Positions 1 to 9,688 of a stretch of 64,000 bases of DNA are shown here, one piece after another (within the stretch, counting starts at the first letter, position 1; the number at the start of each line of letters is the position of its first letter). This stretch comes from VAZQ01 sp963840535 (GTDB lineage Bacteria; Pseudomonadota; Alphaproteobacteria; Rhizobiales; Xanthobacteraceae). The DNA is taken from NCBI GenBank assembly GCA_963840535.1, contig CAWIZJ010000060.1, forward strand, positions 368,370-432,369, written 5' to 3'. The translations under genes and the position numbers were made by a program. The notes beneath the pieces are model-generated. The model was not told the origin of the DNA. It ran no database searches and saw nothing but the letters and a program-made list of their open reading frames with translations.

Positions 1-782
1 TGGGTCACGAAATATTTGCCGAGCGTGTCGATGATACCGAGAGCCATGGCGGCGAAGAACGAGCCCTTGAAGCTGCCCTCGCCGCCGACGATCACCACCA
101 CCAGGAACAAGACCACGTACTTGAGCGCGTAGGACGGCTCGAGCGACAGGATGCCCGCGCCGAGCGCTCCGCCCAGGCCCGCCAGCGCACAGCCGACTAC
201 GAAGGTCGAGGTGAACAGGAGGTTCACGTTCATCCCGACGCATCGCGCCATTCTGGAATTGTCGACCGCTGCGCGCAGCCGGGCGCCGTAGATCGAGGTT
301 TCGATCACGTACCAGAGGATCGCTGCGATCACGCTGCCGACGGCGATGAGGAACAGCCGATAGGCCGGGTAGGTTCGAAAGCCGATGTCGACCGGCTGGG
401 ACAGGTAATCAGGGAATATGACCGGGTAGGGAAACGCCCCGAATATCTCCGTCACCGCCGCGGTGACGACGAATACCATGCCGATGGTCAGCAACACCTG
501 CGCGAGCTCGCCCTTGCGGTAGAGCGGCCGGTACACGGTGATCTCCGCGATGCCGCCGAGAATCCCCGCAACGGCCGCGGCCGCCAGCACCGCGAGATAG
601 AAATTGACGCCGCCCTGGGTCAGGTAGCCTGCGACGTAGCCGCCGATCATGGCAAACGAGCCATGTGCGAGATTGATCACGCGCATCAGCCCCATGGTGA
701 TCGTGAGGCCGACCGAGATGATGAACAGAATCATTCCATACGAAATGCCGTCGAGAAGAATGGTCAATGCAAATGAAAGCAT
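1..782 (-). CDS. Branched-chain amino-acid type ABC transporter permease (LivH-like), partial
   Basis: Inner-membrane permease subunit of a LivFGHMK-type ABC importer. About 260 residues are visible; the 3-prime end lies beyond the window edge. The reading frame is uninterrupted and strongly hydrophobic, beginning MLSFALTILLDGISYGMILF and containing the LivH-type stretch LMRVINLAHGSFAMIGGYVA near residues 35-55. Several further membrane spans follow, including one close to the window edge (ALKYVVLFLVVVIVGG). It lies about 90 bases downstream of a LivK-like binding protein on the same strand, so the two probably share a transcript. The substrate cannot be read from sequence: LivH-like permeases also serve urea, short amides and aromatic acids. 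Confidence 0.88.
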   Translation of the reverse strand, partial: MLSFALTILLDGISYGMILFIISVGLTITMGLMRVINLAHGSFAMIGGYVAGYLTQGGVNFYLAVLAAAAVAGILGGIAEITVYRPLYRKGELAQVLLTIGMVFVVTAAVTEIFGAFPYPVIFPDYLSQPVDIGFRTYPAYRLFLIAVGSVIAAILWYVIETSIYGARLRAAVDNSRMARCVGMNVNLLFTSTFVVGCALAGLGGALGAGILSLEPSYALKYVVLFLVVVIVGGEGSFKGSFFAAMALGIIDTLGKYFVT

Positions 783-872
783 TGGTCGACGTCGCGCCGG
801 AGGCGTTCAGAAGCGGATGCGCGCGAGCCCCTGTCTCGCGCGCATCCCACGTGCGGCGACCGCCTTCGGCCG

Positions 873-2066
873 TCATTTCGGCGGATTGTCGATCTTCCAG
901 GGATCCTTGACCATCTCGATCTTGCCGATGTCGATATTGACGAGCTTTCCATCGCGCTTCTCGACCCGGCGGATGTAGACGTTCTGCACGATGTCGCGCT
1001 CGACGGGATCGATCATGATCGGTCCGCGCGGACTATTGAGCGTCTTTCCTTTCATGAAATCGATGTATTTGAGCCCATCGGCATTGGGGCCGAGCGCGGC
1101 GACCGCCTGGTGGATCAGATGGGTGCCGTCCCAGGCCGCGACCGACGCGATATCGGGTATCGCCTTCTCGCCGAACTGCTTTCGCAACTGGGCCTTGAGG
1201 GCGAGGTTCTCGGGGTTGGTGTTCGTCTCGGTGTAGTGGAAGCCGGTCACCACGCCGATCACGTCGTCGGTGAAATTGGGCAGGAACAGCTCCTGCGTCT
1301 CGCCGCTGCCGAGCAGCTTGATGCCGGCGGCCTTGAGGCCGCGCTCGACATAGGCCTTGACGAAGGCGATGGAGGGCGACCCTGCCGGCTGAAACATGTA
1401 GAGCGCGTCGGGCTTGGCCTGCAGCACCTTCTCCATGTAGGCCGCGTAGTTGGTCTCCTGCTGCGGCGAACGCGCGCTGCCGATGATCTCGCCGCCGGCG
1501 GCCTTGAACCCCTTGACGAAGTAGGTTTCCGCGTCGTGCCCGGGCGCGTAGTCGCTGACGATGGTGTAGACCCGCTTGATGCCGTTCTGATAGGCCCATT
1601 GGGCGAGCGGCGTGGTGAACTGGGGTACCGTCATGCTCACGCGGACGAAATAGGGAGAGCCGCGCGTGATCGACGAGGTCGCGGCGTTCATGATCACGAC
1701 CGGAATCTTGGCTTGCTTGGAGATGTCGCCCAGCGCCATGGCATAGGGTGACAGCTCGAGCCCGGTCAGGAACTTGACCCGCTCGCGCAACACCAGCTCT
1801 TCCGCCAGCTGCTTCGCCTTGTCCGGGCCCTGGCTCGCCGAATCGCGATAGACGAACTGGATGTCGTGGGTCTTGCCGTCCGGTCCCTTCACCGTCTTGC
1901 CATTGACCGATTGGTAGGCCTCGACCGCCTGCTGGAACTGGCTGCCCCAGGTGGCGAACGCGCCGGTATACGACGCGATCAATCCGACCTTGACGGTGTC
2001 GGCCGAGACCGCACCCCCCGAGACGACGAGCATGGCCGCCATGGCAGCGGTGACAAACCCCTTCAT
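873..2066 (-). CDS. ABC transporter substrate-binding protein, LivK/Peripla_BP_6 family
   Basis: Periplasmic ligand-capture protein for the adjacent LivH-type permease. The 397-residue product begins MKGFVTAAMAAMLVVSGG and has a typical Sec signal peptide ending near AVSA, followed by the start of the mature type I binding fold (DTVKVGLIASYTGAFATWG). The open frame extends much further upstream, but only as the antisense of the neighbouring oxidoreductase. I chose the ATG at 2066 because an AGGGAGGA ribosome-binding site sits just upstream and the signal peptide starts there. The usual family length is 380-410, which fits. It is divergent from the GMC oxidoreductase gene, with about 230 bases of shared upstream DNA. 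Confidence 0.9.
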   Translation of the reverse strand: MKGFVTAAMAAMLVVSGGAVSADTVKVGLIASYTGAFATWGSQFQQAVEAYQSVNGKTVKGPDGKTHDIQFVYRDSASQGPDKAKQLAEELVLRERVKFLTGLELSPYAMALGDISKQAKIPVVIMNAATSSITRGSPYFVRVSMTVPQFTTPLAQWAYQNGIKRVYTIVSDYAPGHDAETYFVKGFKAAGGEIIGSARSPQQETNYAAYMEKVLQAKPDALYMFQPAGSPSIAFVKAYVERGLKAAGIKLLGSGETQELFLPNFTDDVIGVVTGFHYTETNTNPENLALKAQLRKQFGEKAIPDIASVAAWDGTHLIHQAVAALGPNADGLKYIDFMKGKTLNSPRGPIMIDPVERDIVQNVYIRRVEKRDGKLVNIDIGKIEMVKDPWKIDNPPK

Positions 2067-2294
2067 TGGAATCCTCCCTTGCTCTTTCGCGGTTGAAAGA
2101 TGCAGCGTCGGCTTGTTTTCGCGCTTATAGCGCGTTTCGGGGCGGCGCCAAAGCCGGGCAAGACTCCGGCAGCGTCGCAGGTCCCGGCATCGGGATGTGG
2201 TGGGCAGGCGTTTTGCGGTGGGCAGCACGGCCCATCCGCCGCTTGCGACAACACGGCATGCTCGGGGTACTATCGGGCCGCGCGAGGATTGCTC

Positions 2295-3948
2295 ATGCTC
2301 CACCCGTCTGTCGGCAGCGATCGCTTCGACTACATCATCATCGGCGCGGGCTCTGCGGGGTGCCTGCTGGCGAACCGGCTGTCCGCCGATCCGCGCACGC
2401 GCGTGCTGGTGCTCGAGGCCGGCGGCGACGACCGCTCGATCTGGCTGCACGTTCCGATCGGCTACCGTTACACGATCGGGGATGCCCGTTACGATTGGTG
2501 CTTTCAGACCGAGCCTGAGCTGGGCCTCGAGGGCCGCTCGATCAATCACCCACGCGGCAAGGTGATCGGCGGCTCTTCCGCCATCAACGGCATGTTCCAG
2601 ATCCGCGGCCAGGCCGCCGACTTCGACCACTGGCGCCAGCTCGGCCTCGAAGGCTGGGGCTGGGACGACGTGCTGCCCTACTTCAAGGCGCATGAGGATT
2701 TCGAGCTCGGTGCCAGCGCGAGCCACGGAACGGGCGGAGAATTGCGGATCGAGCGCTCGCGCGCATCCTGGCCGGTGCTGGACGTGATTGCGTGCGCCGC
2801 GAGCGAAGCGGGGTTGCGCCCGATCGACGACTTCAATGGCGGCGACAACGAGGGCGTCGGTCCGATCCACTTCACGCAGAAACGCGGGCGTCGCTGGAGC
2901 GCTGCAACGGCGTTTCTCAAGCCGGCGTTGCGGCGGCCCAATCTCAGGCTCGAAACCGATGCGCTTGCAGACCGGCTGCTGCTCGAAGGCAAACGCGTCA
3001 TCGGGGTCGAGTACCGCAAGGGCGGCGACCGGCGGTCGGCGCACGCCACGCGCGAGGTGATCGTGGCCGCCGGCGCGATCGCAACCCCGCCGCTGCTGAT
3101 GCGCTCCGGGGTTGGGCCGGCAGGCCATCTGCGCGATCACGGCATCGAGGTCATTCTCGACCGGCCGGGCATCGGCGGCAATCTGCAGGACCACCTGCAG
3201 TTCCACCTGAGCTACCGGGTCGAAGGGGCCAGGACCCTCAACGAGCGGGCGAATTCGCTGTTCGGCAAGCTCGCCATGGCGCTCGAATATGCCGCCTTGC
3301 GGCGCGGGCCGCTGAGCATGGGGCCGTCGTCGCTCGCGATGTTCGCCCGCTCCGATCCGCACCGCGACCGCGCCAATGTCGGCCTCATCGCCATGCCGTT
3401 CTCACGCAAGGCCGCCGCCGCCACCGGCACTTTCCACGATTTTCCCGGCATCACGCTCAGCGTCTACGAGCTGCGCGCGGCGAGCCGCGGGACGGTCCGC
3501 CTCGCCTCCCGCTCGGCGGCCGATCGCCCGGCCATCCGTTTCAACTATCTCGAGGCCGAGGAGGATCGCCAGGTCGCGATCGACGGCATCCGTCTGGCCC
3601 GGCGCATCATGCGGCGGCCCGCGCTCGCGGTCCACCGGCCGCAGGAGATCGCTCCGCGCCCGCAAGTGCGGGACGACGACGACGAGGGGCTGCTGGACAT
3701 GTTCCGCAGCTTCTCGACCACGGTGTTCCATCCGGTCGGCACCGCCAAGATGGGGCTGCCGAGCGACCCGATGGCGGTGGTCGATGCCAGGCTGCGCCTG
3801 CATGGGCATCGACCGGCTGCGGATCATCGATGCCTCGGTGATGCCGGTCATCACCTCGGGCAACACCAACGCGCCGACCATGATGATCGCGGAGAAGGGG
3901 GCGGCCATGATCCTGGAGGACGGCCGAAAGGATCGGCCCGCGACGTGA
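2295..3948 (+). CDS. GMC family FAD-dependent oxidoreductase (choline/alcohol dehydrogenase-like), one frameshift
   Basis: Flavoprotein that probably oxidises an alcohol to an aldehyde. The N-terminus has the FAD dinucleotide motif DYIIIGAGSAGCLLANRL, then the GMC signature GKVIGGSSAINGMFQIRG, and near the C-terminus the catalytic-histidine segment VFHPVGTAKMG. After VVDARLRLHG the frame is lost. One surplus G in the GGG at 3804-3806 explains it: skipping one base restores IDRLRIIDASVMPVITSGNT and the family's final NAPTMMIAEK, with a stop at 3946. The repaired length of about 550 residues is normal. The start is the ATG at 2295, with GAGG upstream. I think the shift is more likely a sequence error than a real mutation. 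The substrate is unknown; choline dehydrogenase is only one possibility. Confidence 0.82.
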
Positions 3949-4185
3949 CTCGTCCCGCTCCTCCTTGGAAGAATGGGGCGGCTCGACCAACGGGTGCTCG
4001 CGGGGACCATGTCCGCAGCTGGCAGAGCCGGATGTACGACGTCCAAGGAGGCGTTCGGGTTTCGACCCAAATGCGACATGGGCGGCTCAAGACTTTCGCA
4101 GCGCAAAAGCATTGTTCGTTTCTTCGCTAAAGCGTGATATCGTCCCCTCTATTGCATGCACACGACCTCCGGCGGGAGGGGTCGC

Positions 4186-4869
4186 ATGGCAATCCACATC
4201 CGACGGCGAGAATTCGTATTCACACTGGGCGGCGCAGCAGCTGCGTGGCCGCTCGCGGCGCGCGCGCAGCAGCGACCGCTAGCGGTGATCGGGTTCCTCA
4301 GCAGCTCGGCGCCTGGCGATCGTGCACGCGAGTTGACCGCATTCCGGCAAGGCGTTCGTGAAACCGGCTACGTCGAGGGCCAGAATGTGGCGATCGACTA
4401 TCGCTGGGCGCAGGACCAATACGATCGACTGCCCGACCTTGCAGCCGATCTGGTACGCCGTCAGGTGGCGGTGATCGCTACGCATGACACCGCCTCGGCA
4501 ATTGTAGCCAAGGCGGCGACTACGACGATCCCGATCGTCTTCGCAGGCGGCAGCGACCCGGTTAAGCTTGGCCTCGTTGCCAGCCTCAACCGGCCGGGCG
4601 GAAACGTCACCGGTATCACCTTCGTTGCGGCGGAGCTCGGGGCAAAGCTGCTTGGGCTGTTGCATGAGTTGCAGCCGGGAGCCGTGCGCGTTGGCGTGCT
4701 GGTCGATCCCGGCTTACCCTTCACCGAGTCCTTTGTCTCAGACGTTCAGGCTGCGGCCTCGGCCATTCGGAAGCAAGTCGAAATCCTCGACGCCAGCGCC
4801 GGCCGCGACATTGATATGGTCTTTGCGAGCCTTGCGCAAAAGAAGAAAGTGGAGAATGCTGTGAAATAG
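4186..4869 (+). pseudogene. ABC substrate-binding protein (ABC_sub_bind family), C-terminally truncated
   Basis: Secreted binding protein of the family found in many copies in Bradyrhizobium-like genomes. The start at 4186 is preceded by GGGAGGGG. The product opens with a Tat-like signal (RRREFVFTLGGAAAAWPLAA, then RAQQ), followed by the binding-protein core up to DIDMVFASLAQ. It then ends in an unrelated KKKVENAVK tail at residue 227. The homologue at 13747-14773 continues for over 100 more residues after the matching point, so the last third is missing here. The truncation point (about 4845) lies close to another truncated gene at 5014, suggesting a deletion or recombination junction between them. 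Probably non-functional. Confidence 0.75.
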
Positions 4870-5013
4870 GTGCTTGACTTCGAAGGCCCCATACAAGGTT
4901 TTCGGATGCCGGCGCGGGGGCAAACGAGAACAGGCACCCGCTCGATCGGCTCTATTACCCCCTGTCTGAATCGTAGCAAGTCGATATCATGTGTTGCTCG
5001 ACCAACCGGAACC

Positions 5014-5376
5014 TCAGGCAGCGCGATTCCTCGGCAGGGACCGGAACGTCGAGAGGACGGACTCCACGGCTCGCTCCTCCAGCTGGACCTTGAGGCGCTG
5101 GACCTCGAGCGATTTCTTGCCGACCTCGGCAAGGCGGTCCGCAGCCTTCGCCTTCGCTTCGTCGAGCGATATTTCCAGACGGCGGACGGTCATCGCGAAC
5201 TCGGCGCGCAACTGGTCTTTTTCGGCTTCCATCTCGGTCACCGATAAAGGGGTCAGCGCCTGGAACCGGCGCGTGGTGAGGCGCACCGCACGCGCATGAA
5301 TGAGCGGAACCAGCGGCAGCGCCAGCAGGCAGCCTGCCAGGAATCTGATGCCCAGCAACATGGCCCATTCAATCAT
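5014..5376 (-). CDS. Small membrane-anchored coiled-coil protein, probably truncated
   Basis: The 120-residue product starts MIEWAMLLGIRFLAGCLLAL, an N-terminal membrane span. A charged, heptad-like helix follows (EMEAEKDQLRAEFAMTVRRL, then EISLDEAKAKAADRLAEVGK). It resembles longer hypothetical proteins I associate with Bradyrhizobium, which carry an N-terminal anchor and a long cytoplasmic coiled coil; this copy stops early (FRSLPRNRAA). With the truncated transporter gene ending at 4869 on the other strand, the 4870-5013 gap looks like a rearrangement scar. The function is unknown. Confidence 0.55.
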   Translation of the reverse strand: MIEWAMLLGIRFLAGCLLALPLVPLIHARAVRLTTRRFQALTPLSVTEMEAEKDQLRAEFAMTVRRLEISLDEAKAKAADRLAEVGKKSLEVQRLKVQLEERAVESVLSTFRSLPRNRAA

Positions 5377-5568
5377 GATGACCCCCAGCGCAGCGCCCCG
5401 GCTCGCGCAATCGTCCCAGGATGGGGCGGGAGCGATAAGATTTGATTAATGCAACGCCCCGTTCGCGAGCTGCGAGTTGCCGGAACGGGTCGGCAAAGAG
5501 CGTCTTTCGTGCCCTGCAGGAGGAGCTGCCTAGTTTTGCGGCGACTGCGAACCCATGGAGGGGCTCAC

Positions 5569-6528
5569 ATGAAGCCGGTTTGCGCTGCGCTCGTGGCGAG
5601 CGCGCTGGTGGCGACGGCGGCGGTTGCGGATGAATGGCCGTCGCGGCCGGTGCGCATGGTGAGCACCTTTGCGGCGGGCGGCACCGCCGACGTTCTGACC
5701 CGACTTGTGGCCGATCACTTGTCGGCCGCCTTCAGGCAGCAGTTCTTCGTGGAGACGCGTGCCGGCGCCGGCGGCGCAATCGGGGTGCAGTCGGTCGCCA
5801 ACGCCCAGCCGGACGGCTACAATTTCGTTCTCACCAACATCACGCATCTGGTGCTGCTGCCGATCAGCAATCCCAAGCTCGGTTACGACCCGCACCGCGA
5901 TCTCACCAACATCGCCTACGTGGCCGGCGCGCCGATCATGCTGTCGGTGAACGCAAAGAGCGGGGTCCGTACGTTCAGGGAGTTCGTGGAGCACGCCAAC
6001 AAGGCTGCGAAGCCGCTGACCTATTCATCCTCGGGCGTCGGCAGCTCCGGCCACCTGGTGGGGGAATTGTTCGCGCAGAAGGCCGGGATCAAGGTCGAGC
6101 ACGTGCCCTACAAGGGTGCGTCGCAGGGCCTCATGGATCTGGTCGCCGGCCACATCTTCTTCTCGGCGCAGACCGTGTCGTCGACGGCGGCTCAGGTGCG
6201 TGGCGGCGCGCTCAACGCCATCGTGCATTCGCATGCGACCAGGCTTCCCGACTTCCCGGAGGTGCCCACCTTCAAGGAGATGGGCATCGACCTCGTCGCC
6301 ACCACCTGGTTCTCGATCTCGGGACCGGCGAATCTCCCCCAGGAAATCGTGGAGAAGATGAACCGGGAGATCATCCAGGCGGTGTCGAAACCGGAGGTGC
6401 AGGAGCGCCTGCGCAAGGACGGGCTGATCGCCGAGGTCATGTCGGTCGAGCAATTGAAGCAGCACATCGAAGCCGAGACCGCGCGCTGGAAGCCGGTGAT
6501 CGAGCAGGCGGGTCTCGTCGGGAAGTGA
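5569..6528 (+). CDS. Tripartite tricarboxylate transporter-type substrate-binding protein (TctC/Bug family)
   Basis: Periplasmic solute-binding protein of the Bug/TctC family; known ligands include citrate-like and other carboxylates, but the specific ligand is not predictable. The 319-residue length is typical. The start at 5569 has GGAGGGG upstream and gives a clean Sec signal, MKPVCAALVASALVATAAVA. Family landmarks are the first mature strand WPSRPVRMVSTFAAGGTADV and VEHVPYKGASQGLMDLVAGH. No TctA/TctB membrane genes are visible nearby, which is common for orphan Bug proteins. It lies just upstream of, and convergent with, a 2-oxoacid dehydrogenase E1 pair. Confidence 0.9.
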   Translation: MKPVCAALVASALVATAAVADEWPSRPVRMVSTFAAGGTADVLTRLVADHLSAAFRQQFFVETRAGAGGAIGVQSVANAQPDGYNFVLTNITHLVLLPISNPKLGYDPHRDLTNIAYVAGAPIMLSVNAKSGVRTFREFVEHANKAAKPLTYSSSGVGSSGHLVGELFAQKAGIKVEHVPYKGASQGLMDLVAGHIFFSAQTVSSTAAQVRGGALNAIVHSHATRLPDFPEVPTFKEMGIDLVATTWFSISGPANLPQEIVEKMNREIIQAVSKPEVQERLRKDGLIAEVMSVEQLKQHIEAETARWKPVIEQAGLVGK

Positions 6529-6610
6529 AGCGAGCGCGGTCTCGTCACATCCGTCGATTTTTCCGCATGGGAAAGCGTCGGGCACGCGCCAGCGACGAAC
6601 CGCCGCACTT

Positions 6611-7588
6611 TCACATCAGAACGCGGTTCACCGCTGCAACGATCTTGTCCGGAGTCGGGATGACGTAGGCCTCGTGGGTCGGCGCAGCCGAAACCGGCGC
6701 ATCGGGCCGTGCGACCCGGATGATGGGCGCCTCGAGGTACGAGAAGCCTTCCTCTGCGACCATCGCGGAGATCTCCGAGGCGACGCCGCAACTCGAGCGC
6801 GTCTCGTCGGCCACCACGAGACGTCCGGTCTTGGCCACGGAGCGCAGGATCGCCTGCTTGTCGAATGGAACCAGGGTGCGCGGGTCGATCACCTCGACCT
6901 CGATTCCGCGCTCGGCAAGCCGATCGGCGGCAGCCATCGCGACGGAAACCGTGAGCGACGTAGCCACCACCGTCGCGTCCTTGCCCGTACGTTTGACGTC
7001 GGCGACGCCGAATGGGATCGAATAGTCCTGTTCCGGCACGTCGTCCTCTGCGCCATAGAGCAGGCCGTGGGAGAAGATCATGACCGGATTGTCGCTCTTC
7101 ATGGCTGTGCGCATCAGTCCCTTGAACGCGCTGCCGCACGAGCGCAGGGCAATCTCGATGCCGGGCAGATTCCAGTACATGCATTGCGGGCTTTCGCTGT
7201 GCTGGCTCGATGTTCCCATGACCACGCCGTGGTTGAAATGCATGATGAACGGCGCCTTGAGGCGTCCTCCGGAGGACAACCGGATGGTCGCCACCTCGTT
7301 GGCGATCGAGGACAATGCCGGGTAGGAGAAGCTCGCAACCCCGAGGTGGGCGAACGTGCGATGCCCGCACATCGCGGCGCCGGCGGCAAGCGCCGTGAAC
7401 GAGGCCTCCGACGTCGGTGGAAAAAAGATGCGGGAGGGAAACTCGCGCTGCAGCGGCTCGAGCTGGACGCGCTGCGGCCCGATGCCGAGCACCTCGTTTC
7501 CGATCACCGTGAAGCGAGGATCCTCGTTGAAGCAGATCCGGAAGGTATCGACCATCGCTTCCGCATAGTTGATGCGCCTCGTCTTCAT
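6611..7588 (-). CDS. 2-oxoacid (pyruvate/acetoin-type) dehydrogenase E1 component, beta subunit
   Basis: Transketolase-like beta chain that completes the thiamine-diphosphate active site of an E1 heterotetramer. The 325 residues match PdhB/AcoB length. It begins MKTRRINYAEAMVDTFRICF and contains the transketolase C-domain segments VEVIDPRTLVPFDKQAILRS and KTGRLVVADETRSSCGVASE. It follows the alpha subunit gene with a 10-base gap, so the two are surely co-transcribed. No E2 or E3 gene is visible in the window, so the physiological substrate (pyruvate, acetoin or another 2-oxoacid) cannot be fixed. Confidence 0.9.
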   Translation of the reverse strand: MKTRRINYAEAMVDTFRICFNEDPRFTVIGNEVLGIGPQRVQLEPLQREFPSRIFFPPTSEASFTALAAGAAMCGHRTFAHLGVASFSYPALSSIANEVATIRLSSGGRLKAPFIMHFNHGVVMGTSSQHSESPQCMYWNLPGIEIALRSCGSAFKGLMRTAMKSDNPVMIFSHGLLYGAEDDVPEQDYSIPFGVADVKRTGKDATVVATSLTVSVAMAAADRLAERGIEVEVIDPRTLVPFDKQAILRSVAKTGRLVVADETRSSCGVASEISAMVAEEGFSYLEAPIIRVARPDAPVSAAPTHEAYVIPTPDKIVAAVNRVLM

Positions 7589-7598
7589 CCGTGGGCTC

Positions 7599-8621
7599 CT
7601 ATGCGAGGACGTGGTCGAGCGCCGTCTCGGCCGCCGGCAATGGACTCTCCAGCGCGAAAGTGCGGGCTCGGGCCATGCGCGCGCTCACCTCCGCGTCGAG
7701 CGCGAGCAGCTCGCCGCGTGTCGCATCGCCGGCGGCGAGCAGCCCGCGCGCATGGATCAGCACCGGATCGTGGTGGAGGTACCACTCCGCGTACGGGCCT
7801 GCGGTGCCGGCGTCGTCCCAGGCCATGGCGATGTCGGTATCGCCGGTCGGCAGCTCGGGCCACAGCGGCTTGCTGCCTTCCCAGCGCTCGGTCACGGCGT
7901 GGAGGAAGGCGGGACCCCGGCGCTTGCGGGCATGCTCGACCAGGCGGCTTGCCGCCAGGAAGACCTCCTCGACGCTGCGGCCGTCGACGCTGGCGACCGG
8001 CATGTCGAAGCACTTCGGGATGCTGGTGAGATCCTTTACCGCGGATACCGAAGTCGGGAAGCCGCCCTTCACGGAGCCGAGCGCACCCTTGCTGTTGTTC
8101 TCGCAGACATAGACCACCGGCAGGGACCACAGCGCGGCGAAATTCATGGCCTCGTAGGAGATGCCCTCCTCCAGCGAACCGTCGCCGAAGAACGCAACCG
8201 CCACCGCGTCGGCACCTTCGTTCTTGAGCGCGAAGGCCGCGCCGGTGGCAAGGCCGATGCTGCCGCCGACGATCGACGAGGTATGCAGGAACCCGATGTC
8301 CGGATCGGTCAGGTGCAGGGTGCCGCCGTAGCCGTTGCACAGTCCAGTGGTCCGGCAGAGAATCTCGGCCATTGCACGGGCCGGATCGGCGCCGCGCGCG
8401 AGCAGGTGGCCGTGGTTTCGATGCGTCGTCGTCAGCCGGTCGCCCACCTTCAGCGTCTCCATGATGGCCACGCCGGTCGCCTCCTGGCCGATGTACAGGT
8501 GGTAGTGGGCCATGAAGGCCTTCTGCTCGAACAGGTGCACGAGGCTCTCCTCGAAACGCCGGATCACCAGCATGCGCTCGAGCACGCTCAGCTTGCGGTT
8601 CCTGTCCCAGCCGTCAGACAT
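7599..8621 (-). CDS. 2-oxoacid (pyruvate/acetoin-type) dehydrogenase E1 component, alpha subunit
   Basis: Thiamine-diphosphate binding chain of the E1 enzyme. The TPP motif runs from GDGSLEEGISYEAMNF to the closing ENN of VVYVCENNSKG. Upstream is the conserved entry LSVLERMLVIRRFEESLVHL and the GYGGTLHLTD loop near the active site. The frame stays open up to 8747, but sequence before MSDGWDRNRKLSVLE does not look like an E1 alpha, so I place the start at 8621; 8636 is an alternative. It overlaps no other gene and is directly upstream of the beta subunit. It is divergent from the short-chain dehydrogenase at 8825. Confidence 0.88.
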   Translation of the reverse strand: MSDGWDRNRKLSVLERMLVIRRFEESLVHLFEQKAFMAHYHLYIGQEATGVAIMETLKVGDRLTTTHRNHGHLLARGADPARAMAEILCRTTGLCNGYGGTLHLTDPDIGFLHTSSIVGGSIGLATGAAFALKNEGADAVAVAFFGDGSLEEGISYEAMNFAALWSLPVVYVCENNSKGALGSVKGGFPTSVSAVKDLTSIPKCFDMPVASVDGRSVEEVFLAASRLVEHARKRRGPAFLHAVTERWEGSKPLWPELPTGDTDIAMAWDDAGTAGPYAEWYLHHDPVLIHARGLLAAGDATRGELLALDAEVSARMARARTFALESPLPAAETALDHVLA

Positions 8622-8824
8622 CTTCGGCCTTCGCATTTCTCGGGTGTGAGGTTTGCCAGCTTTCAGGACGATCTCCTGATCGTCAACTCCGATCCTGAAG
8701 GAGACTGAACCCGGACTGTGCGATTTCGCTGCAATCTCGTCGGGCATGGGGTATCTATCCCCACTTTGCCGGCCCCGATGCGGGTGCTTCGCGGGCGTGT
8801 CCCGTTCGGAAAGGCTGCTGCGCG

Positions 8825-9562
8825 ATGAAACAGCTTCAGGATCGTGTCGCCATAGTGACCGGCGCCAGCAAAGGCATCGGCAAGGCCATTGCGCAGGCGT
8901 TTGCGGCCGAGGGCGCGAAGGTCTTGCTCGCGGCGCGCAATGCGACCGCGCTCACCGAGGTGGCGGGCAGGATTGCGGAGGGCGGCGGGGTCGCTCATCC
9001 GGTTCCCACGGACATCACGGTCGAGACCGATATCGTCGCGCTGTTCGAGACCGCCAAGAGCCGCCACGGTCGCCTCGACATTCTCGTCAACAATGCCGGC
9101 ATTTCCCTCGGCGTGCCCACGGATCAAATCCCGCTGCGGGACTGGCAACGGGTGATCGATACCAATCTGACCGGCGCCTTCCTGTGCAGCCGCGAGGCGC
9201 TCAAGATCATGAAGCCGCAGAGATGCGGTCGCATCATCACGATCGGCAGCATCTCGTCCATCACGCCCAGGACGAACGGGGCGGCCTATGCCGCGACCAA
9301 GCTGGCGCTGGAAGGCCTCACACGCTCGATCGCGCTCGATTACCGGGAGTACAATATCGGCGCCTCGATCATTCATCTCGGTGCCACCGCCACCTCGTGG
9401 ATGAAGGTGCGCCCGGAGCAGGCAACCGGCCCCGACTATCACCTGCAACTCGACGATGTCGGCCGGTTGGCCACCTTCATGGCCTCGTTGCCCACCGAGG
9501 CCAACATGTTCGAGACCACGATCCTGCCGATCCAGCAGCGCTCGTTCATCGGCCGGGGCTGA
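8825..9562 (+). CDS. Short-chain dehydrogenase/reductase (SDR), 3-oxoacyl reductase-like
   Basis: NAD(P)-dependent oxidoreductase of 245 residues, the classical SDR size. Visible motifs in order are TGASKGIG (cofactor binding), NNAG (core strand), the catalytic serine in SISSI, and the YAATK tetrad Tyr/Lys. The segment ILVNNAGISLG and the C-terminal ANMFETTILPIQQRSFIGRG are less like FabG proper, so the substrate is unknown. It begins about 200 bases from the divergent E1 alpha start and may share a promoter region with that operon. The start is the only good ATG, at 8825. Confidence 0.85.
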   Translation: MKQLQDRVAIVTGASKGIGKAIAQAFAAEGAKVLLAARNATALTEVAGRIAEGGGVAHPVPTDITVETDIVALFETAKSRHGRLDILVNNAGISLGVPTDQIPLRDWQRVIDTNLTGAFLCSREALKIMKPQRCGRIITIGSISSITPRTNGAAYAATKLALEGLTRSIALDYREYNIGASIIHLGATATSWMKVRPEQATGPDYHLQLDDVGRLATFMASLPTEANMFETTILPIQQRSFIGRG

Positions 9563-9688
9563 GCGGCATCACCGCCATCGCAGACAGCCGGCCGGCTGCC
9601 GCCCAATGACCATTCGAGACCGTCGGCGGAGGAGGGTTGCTGCAGGTCGAGGACGCGCGGACGACGTCGCCGCCCGCGCGGCGGACCA

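Noticed and set aside
873..3362. An 829-residue minus-strand open frame covering the LivK-like gene and beyond
   Set aside because: Only the part from 2066 downwards has a signal peptide and binding-protein fold; the rest is antisense to the GMC oxidoreductase.
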